From contig ONWK01000306.1 of the NCBI GenBank assembly GCA_900321505.1, positions 1-35,579 of the forward strand: DNA of 35,579 nucleotides, written 5' to 3'. The DNA comes from an uncultured Eubacteriales bacterium. GTDB lineage: Bacteria > Bacillota > Clostridia > Lachnospirales > Lachnospiraceae. The notes beneath the pieces were generated by a model, which had not been told where the DNA came from, did no database searches, and saw only the letters and a list, made by a program, of their open reading frames with translations. Below, one piece after another: positions 1-6,427 of this stretch. The position numbers were made by a program, and so were the translations under genes. Position 1 is the first letter of the stretch. Every line of letters begins with the position of its first letter.

Positions 1-1
1 A

Positions 2-1465
2 TCAATAATGCTGCAGGGTACGATGTCAAATGTGGGAAAGACCCTGCTGGCAGCGGGCCTGTGCCGCATTTTCAGACAGGACGGATATAAGACCGTTCCT
101 TTTAAAGCTCAGAATATGTCGCTTAATTCCTGCATTACCGCTGACGGTAAGGAAATGAGCCGCGCACAGGTCATGCAGGCCGAAGCGGCAGGGATCGCAC
201 CTTCGGCGGATATGAATCCCCTGCTGTTAAAACCCACGGGACATACAGGTTCGCAGATCATTTTTCGGGGAAATGTGCTGGAGAATATGACGGCTGCAGA
301 ATTCTACCGAAGAAAAAAGGAATTTGTACCGGGGATACTTGAAGCCTACCGCTGTATCACGGAGGATGCGGAAATAGCGGTGATCGAGGGGGCCGGAAGT
401 CCGGTAGAACTGAATCTCCGGAAGGATGATCTGGTCAATATGGGATTTGCGGAGCTGGTTGATGCTCCTGTCCTTCTGATAGGGGACATAGATCCCGGCG
501 GAATCTTTGCCCAGCTTCTGGGAACTCTCCGGCTGCTGAGTGAAGAGGAACGGAGCAGAGTCAGGGGTCTTATAGTGAATAAATTCAGGGGAGACCCTGA
601 GCTTTTCAGGGACGGGATCAGGATACTTGAGGAAAGCTCCGGCCTTCCGGTATTGGGAGTGGTGCCTTTTACCGGGCATTCGCTTTCAGATGAGGACAGT
701 ATGTCGGACCGGCTGAAAAACAGTGGGGCAGCCGGGAAAGAAAAAGTAATCTATGATATAGCCGTGGTACGTTATCCGCATATATCGAATTTCACGGATT
801 TCGATGTGTTTGATCAGTGGACGGACATGAGGATACGTTATGTGACAGATCCGGCGGAGACAGGGCGTCCGGATATGCTGATACTTCCGGGTTCCAAGAA
901 TACCATAGAAGACATGAGGTGGCTCAGGGAAAAAGGCTTTGAGCCGGTGATAAAAAGCTATTCGTCTTACGGTGTGGTATTCGGAATATGCGGAGGTTAC
1001 CAGATGCTCGGAAGAAGCATAGAGGATCCAGGACACACCGAGGCAGGCGGAAGCATAGAGGGCCTGGGGCTGTTATCTGACAGGACAATCATTGCCGGAA
1101 AGAAGCAGCAGAGAAGGACAGAAGGTGCGGCAGGACAGCTTAAGGGCGCACTTAAGGAGCTGGCAGGCTGTACATTTTCCGGTTATGAGATCCATATGGG
1201 AAATACATTTACAGATACGGCAGAAGAAGGTCTGATAAGAGAAGAAGGAAATATTTACGGTACCTATCTGCACGGCTTCTTTGATGCACCGGAGATCATC
1301 CCTGCACTGAGACGCAACCTGGCCGGTTTAAGGGGACTTTCGTGTGATGACGGGGAGAAGCCTGATTATAAGGAGTTTAAGGAACGTGAGTATGACAGGC
1401 TGGCGGAGGTCCTCAGAAACTCTTTGGATATTAACGGTATCTATCGTATCATGGGTTTAAGGTAG
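2..1465 (+). CDS. cbiP: Cobyric acid synthase CbiP (5' end cut by window)
   Basis: Glutamine-dependent amidation of the b, d, e and g side chains of adenosylcobyrinic acid a,c-diamide to cobyric acid, in the cytoplasm. The N-terminal half is a dethiobiotin-synthetase-like ATPase with GTMSNVGKT. The C-terminal half is a class I glutamine amidotransferase with nucleophile Cys in GICGGYQMLG (about residue 328 counted from the ATG at 8) and His in YLHGFF (about 422). The reading frame stays open to the left edge: bases 2-7 encode Ser-Ile before Met-Leu-Gln-Gly, matching family members that begin a few residues earlier. The ATG at 8 is therefore probably internal and about 4-5 codons lie outside the window. 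The roughly 485 residues present fit the usual length of about 500. It is followed by a palindromic repeat and then cobT. Identity is secure; only the start is unresolved. Confidence 0.96.
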   Translation, partial: SIMLQGTMSNVGKTLLAAGLCRIFRQDGYKTVPFKAQNMSLNSCITADGKEMSRAQVMQAEAAGIAPSADMNPLLLKPTGHTGSQIIFRGNVLENMTAAEFYRRKKEFVPGILEAYRCITEDAEIAVIEGAGSPVELNLRKDDLVNMGFAELVDAPVLLIGDIDPGGIFAQLLGTLRLLSEEERSRVRGLIVNKFRGDPELFRDGIRILEESSGLPVLGVVPFTGHSLSDEDSMSDRLKNSGAAGKEKVIYDIAVVRYPHISNFTDFDVFDQWTDMRIRYVTDPAETGRPDMLILPGSKNTIEDMRWLREKGFEPVIKSYSSYGVVFGICGGYQMLGRSIEDPGHTEAGGSIEGLGLLSDRTIIAGKKQQRRTEGAAGQLKGALKELAGCTFSGYEIHMGNTFTDTAEEGLIREEGNIYGTYLHGFFDAPEIIPALRRNLAGLRGLSCDDGEKPDYKEFKEREYDRLAEVLRNSLDINGIYRIMGLR

Positions 1466-1484
1466 TTTCGAGAATAATTTCAGG

Positions 1485-1541
1485 GAAACTGTTCAGTACC
1501 CCGGCTCCGGATGCGGAGCATCCGGGGTGCTGAATAGTTAC
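1485..1541 (+). repeat. Dispersed palindromic repeat, copy 1
   Basis: Outer arms GAAACTGTTCAG (1485-1496) and CTGAATAGTTAC (1530-1541) are inverted with few mismatches. Inner arms CTCCGGATGC (1505-1514) and GCATCCGGGG (1518-1527) pair around a 3-base loop. An alternative pairing, ACCCCGG (1498-1504) with CCGGGGT (1522-1528), is also possible. The element fills most of the cbiP-cobT gap and ends 16 bases before the cobT start. It belongs to the same family as the copies at 24889-24937, 25040-25106 and 32891-32926. It has no T-run, so it does not look like a standard intrinsic terminator. Confidence 0.8.
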
Positions 1542-1557
1542 ATTTTAGGAACGAAAA

Positions 1558-2667
1558 ATGACAATAGAGGATATATCCGAACTCAATATAGATGAACCTG
1601 ACAAAAATATCATGTCAGAGATAAAGGAACGCTGGGACAGTATAGCTAAACCGCTGGACGGACTTGGGCTGCTGGAGGAGATACATGCACGTACAGGTGC
1701 GATGGAAAGAACTGTTGAACCGGTGATTGATCCGGCTGTGGCTGTTACATTTTGCGGAGACCATGGTATAACAGCGGCAGGAGTAAGCCAGACCGACAGC
1801 AGCGTTACCCGGACTGTGGCGGGCTTTCTCGGACGCGGTGAAAGCTCACTGGGTCATATGGCAGCTGTGGCAGGCTGTGATACCATAGCCGTGGATGTGG
1901 GTATCATCGGGAGAAAGCCGATCCCGGGGGTACGTGACCGGAAGATCAGAGAAGGAACAAGGGATTTTCGATATGAACCGGCAATGACTCGTGAGGAGGC
2001 CCTTCAGGCCGTTTCCGTGGGTATTGAAATGGCGGAAGAGAAGGTTAAGGATGGTTACAGGCTGTTGATCCCCGGTGAGATGGGAATAGGAAATACAACG
2101 GCGGCCACAGCCATGCTGGCAGCCTTTACGGGACTTTCTGTCGAAAGCATTACGGGAACCGGCGCAGGACTTGATGAGGAAGGTCTGAAAAGAAAAAAAG
2201 CTGCGATATCCGAAGGACTGTCACGTTGGAAAGAGGAAAGGAAGCCTGAGCTTTTCGGAAAGGAAAAGCAGTCACCGGAAGCTGCGCTGGACATAATTTC
2301 CAATTTCGGAGGATATGAACTTGCGGCCATGACAGGGCTTTGTATCGGCGGAGCGCTGTTTCACACGCCTGTTGTGCTGGACGGATATCTTTCGGCAGTG
2401 GCGGGATTTGCGGCGGAAAGACTGAAGCCGGGGGTGAAAGGATATCTTATCGCTTCCCACAGCAGCAGGGAACCCGGTGCGGAGACCTGTATGAAGAAAC
2501 TGGAACTGACACCGGTTATCTACGGAAATTTCAGACTGGGGGAGGGAACGGGAGCCCTGACACTTCTTCCCATGCTCAGAATGGCTGACGCTGTATACCG
2601 CAACATGGTGCGTTTTGACGGAACGGATATAACGGCTTATAAGAGAATTCAGGAGAATAAAGAATGA
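1558..2667 (+). CDS. cobT: Nicotinate-nucleotide--dimethylbenzimidazole phosphoribosyltransferase CobT
   Basis: Activates the lower ligand base: nicotinate mononucleotide plus a benzimidazole gives the alpha-ribotide and nicotinate, in the nucleotide-loop branch of cobalamin synthesis. Family motifs are present in order: KPLDGLGLLEE near residue 30, TFCGDHGITAAGVS near 65, GEMGIGNTTAATAM in the middle, and RLGEGTGALTLLPML near the C-terminus. The Glu of LGEGTGA (residue 329) aligns with the general-base glutamate of the family. Length 369 is slightly above the usual 350. AGGA at 1547-1550 precedes the ATG. Its stop overlaps the next start (ATGA). No bluB or bza genes are visible, so the base used cannot be predicted. 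Confidence 0.96.
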   Translation: MTIEDISELNIDEPDKNIMSEIKERWDSIAKPLDGLGLLEEIHARTGAMERTVEPVIDPAVAVTFCGDHGITAAGVSQTDSSVTRTVAGFLGRGESSLGHMAAVAGCDTIAVDVGIIGRKPIPGVRDRKIREGTRDFRYEPAMTREEALQAVSVGIEMAEEKVKDGYRLLIPGEMGIGNTTAATAMLAAFTGLSVESITGTGAGLDEEGLKRKKAAISEGLSRWKEERKPELFGKEKQSPEAALDIISNFGGYELAAMTGLCIGGALFHTPVVLDGYLSAVAGFAAERLKPGVKGYLIASHSSREPGAETCMKKLELTPVIYGNFRLGEGTGALTLLPMLRMADAVYRNMVRFDGTDITAYKRIQENKE

Positions 2668-3116
2668 CGGAATACAGATTTTACGGAAATGAAAATCCCG
2701 CGGCAGAGGCGGTGACTGATGAATATCCCGGTATAAGGACACAGTTCGATCTGTATGATGCGCTTTCCGAACTGTGGTGTGCCGGGACCTGCGCGCCGAG
2801 AATGAGGGACCGCTGGAGTCCGGAGAATAAAACCCTGGGACAGTGTTCCATTACAGCCTTTCTGGCGCAGGACATTTTCGGCGGTAAGGTTTACGGCATA
2901 CTCCGCGACGGAGGAAACTATCACTGCTATAACGTGGTGGGAGATGTGCTGTTTGATCTGACAAGTGAGCAGTTCGGGGATGAGGTGCTGGATTATACGG
3001 ATAATCCGGAACAGCAGCGGGAGGTGCATTTCGCAAAGGAAGAAAAAAAGGCCCGCTACGAATATCTTGCGGCAGAGCTGAAGAAATACTGTATCAACAG
3101 GCAGAGTAAAAGCTGA
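2664..3116 (+). CDS. YunG-like protein of unknown function
   Basis: A 150-residue soluble protein resembling the uncharacterised YunG family of Firmicutes. Conserved-looking elements are a tryptophan-rich start of the core (LYDALSELWCAGTCAP), LGQCSITAF (Cys61), YHCYNVV (His87, Asn90) and LFDLTSEQF (Asp98). This Cys-His-Asp order resembles papain or transglutaminase folds, but no catalytic activity is established for the family as far as I know. The ATG overlaps the cobT stop as ATGA and has its own AGGAG at 2651-2655, so it is translationally coupled and belongs to the cobalamin transcript. cobC follows 18 bases downstream. Family recognition is from motif memory; function is unknown. Confidence 0.7.
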   Translation: MTEYRFYGNENPAAEAVTDEYPGIRTQFDLYDALSELWCAGTCAPRMRDRWSPENKTLGQCSITAFLAQDIFGGKVYGILRDGGNYHCYNVVGDVLFDLTSEQFGDEVLDYTDNPEQQREVHFAKEEKKARYEYLAAELKKYCINRQSKS

Positions 3117-3134
3117 AAAGGCAGGAAAGAAAAG

Positions 3135-3716
3135 ATGAAATGGATCATCATCCGGCACGGAACAACAAAGGGAAATACTGAAAGAAGATTCTCAGGTATA
3201 ACGGATGACCCGCTGATCGATGAGGGGATCAGAGAACTCATCGAAAAGAAGAGCGGCGGCTTGTATTCCGAAACGGAGCAGGCTCTTGAAAACGGCGCGG
3301 GATTATATGTGAGTCCTATGAAAAGATGCACAGCTACGGCTGAGATCCTTTTTCCCGGGCGAAGCTACAGTATAGAAAAGGATTTACATGAGATCGATTT
3401 CGGTGAATTCGAAGGTAAAAACCACGCGGAACTGAACGGGCTGGAAGCATATCAGGAATGGATCGATCTGAGAGGAAAAGCACCTTTCCCGGGTGGGGAA
3501 TCAAGGGAGGAATACATTTTACGGATCCGCGGAGCACTTCGGCGTTTAGAGGACGAAGCACTGAAGGAAGGTAAGGATACGGTAGTTATCGTGGCCCACG
3601 GAGGAACCATCATGTCGGCAAGAGAGATCCTTGCCGGAGGAGATTTCTATGATGAGATACCCGAAAACGGCGGGGTATTTACGGCAGAAACAAAGACGGA
3701 AATCAGTAGTATGTAA
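3135..3716 (+). CDS. cobC: Alpha-ribazole phosphatase-like histidine phosphatase CobC
   Basis: Member of the histidine phosphatase (phosphoglycerate-mutase-like) superfamily, 193 residues. The catalytic RHG motif is at residues 7-9 (IIRHGTTKGNTE), the acidic HEIDFGEFEG stretch lies in the middle, and the second catalytic His is in VAHGGTI (His155). In this context the likely reaction is removal of the 5'-phosphate from alpha-ribazole phosphate or adenosylcobalamin phosphate, the step after CobT/CobS. The superfamily is broad, so substrate is inferred mostly from position between cobT and cbiB. AGGAAAG at 3123-3129 supports the ATG. Confidence 0.85.
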   Translation: MKWIIIRHGTTKGNTERRFSGITDDPLIDEGIRELIEKKSGGLYSETEQALENGAGLYVSPMKRCTATAEILFPGRSYSIEKDLHEIDFGEFEGKNHAELNGLEAYQEWIDLRGKAPFPGGESREEYILRIRGALRRLEDEALKEGKDTVVIVAHGGTIMSAREILAGGDFYDEIPENGGVFTAETKTEISSM

Positions 3717-3742
3717 CACGGGATTTGGCAGGGACACATGAA

Positions 3743-4714
3743 ATGCAGCTGATCTGGATAAAATATCATCTGATAGCGCTCCTTATTGGGATATTGCTGG
3801 ATCTCATTATCGGGGATCCGGAGCATTTTCCTCATCCGGTGAGATGGATGGGAAGGATGATCGCAGACTACGAGGAACGCTGGAATAATGAAGAGCTGAC
3901 GGATGAAGAACGATATCATCGCGGCAGGCGCATGGCAGGCTCGGTGATCCTCCTGACAGGAGTCTACTGCGGAATTATCCTTGCGGCAGGCTATTATATT
4001 CATCCGGTGGCGGGGATCATTATTGAAGCAGTGATCACAGCCTATATGCTGGCTGCACGCTCGCTTTCCAAAGAAAGCGAAATGGTGAGGACAGCCCTGG
4101 AAAGAGGAACGCTGGAAGACGGCAGAAATGCAGTGGCCCGCATAGTTGGAAGGGATACGGCGGAGCTTTCCGAAAAGGGCGTAATTAAAGCGGCAGTTGA
4201 AACTGTGGCGGAAAACACCTCCGACGGAGTGATAGCTCCCCTGCTTTATCTGCTGATAGGAGGCCCGGTTCTGGGCTGCATATATAAGGCAGTTAATACC
4301 ATGGACTCAATGGTGGGATATAAGAATGAAAGGTATCTGTGGTTCGGCCGGGCAGCGGCAAGGCTGGATGATATGGCAAACTATATTCCGGCCAGATTAA
4401 CCGCCGGGCTGCTGATACTTTCCGCATATATCCTTCCCGGCTGCAGCGGCAGGAAGGCTGCTAAGATATGCCGCAGAGATGCCAAAAAGAGCACCAGTCC
4501 AAATTCCGGTCATCCCGAAGCGGCAGTGGCCGGAGCTCTGGGCGTCGAGCTCCTTGGGAATGCCAGCTACCACGGTATTCCGGTATATAAACCGACCATA
4601 GGGGAGCCCCTGAGGGAAATTGAGAGAGAAGATATAAGCCGTGCAAACAGGATGATGTTTACGGCTGAAGGGATAGCGATACTGCCGATCATTACAGCCC
4701 TCTTTTTTCTTTGA
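3743..4714 (+). CDS. cbiB: Adenosylcobinamide-phosphate synthase CbiB
   Basis: Integral membrane enzyme that attaches the aminopropanol arm (as aminopropanol phosphate) to adenosylcobyric acid. The N-terminal hydrophobic segment LLIGILLDLIIGDPEHFPHPVRWMG is typical. Downstream are ETVAENTSDGVIAPLLY, NTMDSMVGYKNERY and SPNSGHPEAAVAGALGVELLG, all family hallmarks, and a C-terminal hydrophobic segment. I chose the ATG at 3743, 323 residues, because AGGGA (3730-3734) sits eight bases upstream. An in-frame TTG at 3725 lacks such a site. It works with CobD, encoded downstream beyond the two signalling genes, which supplies the aminopropanol phosphate. Length is normal. Confidence 0.95.
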   Translation: MQLIWIKYHLIALLIGILLDLIIGDPEHFPHPVRWMGRMIADYEERWNNEELTDEERYHRGRRMAGSVILLTGVYCGIILAAGYYIHPVAGIIIEAVITAYMLAARSLSKESEMVRTALERGTLEDGRNAVARIVGRDTAELSEKGVIKAAVETVAENTSDGVIAPLLYLLIGGPVLGCIYKAVNTMDSMVGYKNERYLWFGRAAARLDDMANYIPARLTAGLLILSAYILPGCSGRKAAKICRRDAKKSTSPNSGHPEAAVAGALGVELLGNASYHGIPVYKPTIGEPLREIEREDISRANRMMFTAEGIAILPIITALFFL

Positions 4715-4755
4715 TACTGGAAAAAAAGTCCTGAAGAGTATAAAATAAAAGGATA

Positions 4756-4796
4756 GTAACTATTCAGAAAAAAGGAACTATGAGCTTAACAGTTGC
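4756..4796 (+). repeat. Degenerate relative of the palindromic repeat (outer arms only)
   Basis: GTAACTATTCAG (4756-4767) and CTTAACAGTTGC (4785-4796) match the outer arms of the dispersed repeat and are inverted relative to each other with mismatches. The GC-rich inner stem is absent and replaced by an A-rich stretch. It lies in the cbiB to phosphatase gap and overlaps a candidate -35 box. It could be a decayed copy or chance similarity. Confidence 0.4.
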
Positions 4797-4815
4797 AGGG
4801 AATAATATATATATA
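4786..4815 (+). promoter_or_regulatory. Candidate promoter for the SpoIIE-type phosphatase gene
   Basis: TTAACA (4786-4791) followed after 16-18 bases by an alternating TATATA run (about 4806-4816) resembles a sigma-A promoter. It would start transcription about ten bases before the AAGGA (4818-4822) that precedes the ATG at 4834. The AT-rich run contrasts with the surrounding genes. This suggests the phosphatase and kinase may be transcribed separately from the cobalamin genes. Sequence-only guess. Confidence 0.35.
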
Positions 4816-4833
4816 TTAAGGAATGTGTGAAGT

Positions 4834-6285
4834 ATGGATATTAGTATGACTTTTGGTAACTTTATAAACGTGATCATTATAGCGGTCGGTGTGGGAGTCT
4901 GCGGACTGAGTGTCATGCAGGTAAGCTCGGGTATCCACATCCGGCCGGAGGTGAAGAGATATTTCCAGCTGTTCTTCAGTCTGATCATAATATATATCAG
5001 CATGCATCTTATAAGGCAGATGCTGGACGGCCAACCCGGAAATGCAGTTCATGTAGTGATCATGATCGTTACATTTATCGAATTCCTGGTATCGGGTTTA
5101 ATGGCCTATATGATCTCAATGCTGATACTTTTTGTTACAAATCCCGATAAGAGAAAACAGATTGGATATTACTATCTTGCTTTGGTAATCATTCATACCA
5201 TATTACTGATCATATCCCAATTTACGGATCTTTTCTATTATTTCGATGCCACAAATACATATCACAGGGGTTCGGGATACATCCTTTCAAATCTTGCGTC
5301 AATCCTGCTGCTGCTCTCGAATGTCGTGCTCCTGATAAAGTACCGCGAGAGGGTTCCGAGAAGGATAGCCATAGCCTTCTGGATATATATCATTGCGCCT
5401 CTCGTGGCTATCGGGATCCAGGCTATACTGACTCAGGTGCAGTTTATCATAATTGCAACGGTGGGTGCGGCAATCTACATGTATTTCGCTATCATCCGGG
5501 AACAGACGGAAAGATATGAAAAGCAGCAGAAGGAGGCGAACCGGCTGGATACGGAGCTGTCCATGGCAACACGTATACAGGCGGATACACTGCCGAATAT
5601 CTTCCCTGCATTTCCGGAACGGGATGAGTTCAACATATATGCATCCATGAAACCGGCCAAGGAGGTAGGAGGAGATTTCTATGATTTCTTCCTGATCGAC
5701 AATGATCATCTGGGACTTGTTATGGCGGATGTGTCCGGTAAGGGAGTTCCGGCGGCACTATTCATGATGATATCCAAGATACTGGTTCAGAACTATGCTT
5801 CCATGGGACTGGAGCCTAAAGAGGTGCTTGAGAAGGTCAATCATCAGATATGCAAGAATAACAGGGAGGATATGTTTGTAACCGTATGGTTCGGATCACT
5901 GAATCTTGTGACCGGAAAGCTGATGGCCGGAAACGCAGGGCATGAATACCCGGTACTGAAAAAACCTGATGGGCATTTCGAACTGATAAAGGATAAGCAC
6001 GGGCTTGTTATAGGCGGTATGGACGGAGTGAGATACAGTCAGTATGAGCTTCAGATGGATCCCGGTTCAAAGCTCTTCATTTATACGGATGGTGTGCCTG
6101 AGGCAACCAATGCGGAAAATGAGCTCTTTGGAACGGATCGTATGGTGGAGGCGCTGAATCTTGCGGATGATAAATCTCCTCAGGAGATCATGGAAATGGT
6201 GGATGCAGCAGTGGAAAGCTTTGTGGGGGATGCACCGCAGTTTGACGATCTGACCATGCTTTGTATCGAGTTTGTCGGAAGATGA
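4834..6285 (+). CDS. Membrane-anchored SpoIIE-type PP2C serine phosphatase
   Basis: 483 residues. The N-terminal half has about seven hydrophobic segments (roughly residues 8-27, 44-62, 72-104, 113-131, 147-168, 175-193, 200-217), then a short charged linker likely to be coiled coil (about 222-245). The C-terminal half is a PPM/SpoIIE phosphatase domain with metal-binding motifs VGGDFYD (Asp281), ADVSGKG (Asp299), YTDGVPEATN and QFDDLTML (Asp471/472). All the key acidic residues are present, so it should be active. Such enzymes usually dephosphorylate an anti-sigma-factor antagonist (STAS) protein, but no STAS or anti-sigma gene is in the window. Its partner may be the hybrid kinase downstream. 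It sits between cbiB and cobD, splitting the cobalamin genes. The membrane sensor half suggests a ligand or state sensed in the envelope. Confidence 0.9.
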   Translation: MDISMTFGNFINVIIIAVGVGVCGLSVMQVSSGIHIRPEVKRYFQLFFSLIIIYISMHLIRQMLDGQPGNAVHVVIMIVTFIEFLVSGLMAYMISMLILFVTNPDKRKQIGYYYLALVIIHTILLIISQFTDLFYYFDATNTYHRGSGYILSNLASILLLLSNVVLLIKYRERVPRRIAIAFWIYIIAPLVAIGIQAILTQVQFIIIATVGAAIYMYFAIIREQTERYEKQQKEANRLDTELSMATRIQADTLPNIFPAFPERDEFNIYASMKPAKEVGGDFYDFFLIDNDHLGLVMADVSGKGVPAALFMMISKILVQNYASMGLEPKEVLEKVNHQICKNNREDMFVTVWFGSLNLVTGKLMAGNAGHEYPVLKKPDGHFELIKDKHGLVIGGMDGVRYSQYELQMDPGSKLFIYTDGVPEATNAENELFGTDRMVEALNLADDKSPQEIMEMVDAAVESFVGDAPQFDDLTMLCIEFVGR

Positions 6286-6427
6286 TATCCGGCAGTCCGG
6301 GCGGCTTCAGAAAGGGACAGGACCGGAAAAATCACTGGAAAATCAGCACTGATAAGTGTAAAATGGAAATAGCGCTTTTTTTCCAGGTTCTTAAAAGTTA
6401 ACAGCCGTTTACGCGGGGGAAGGTCAT

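Noticed and set aside
8..10. ATG at position 8 as the true start of cbiP
   Set aside because: Bases 2-7 continue the frame with Ser-Ile, which matches the residues before MLQGT in relatives, and no ribosome site can be seen; the start lies left of the window.
1485..1541. Repeat copies as CRISPR repeats
   Set aside because: Copies are kilobases apart, unequal in length and not separated by spacers; no cas genes are present.
6286..6427. Terminator between phosphatase and kinase genes at GGAAATAGCGCTTTTTTTCC
   Set aside because: The stem is only about five A/T-rich pairs with a large loop, and the T-run is part of the stem, so it is not convincing.
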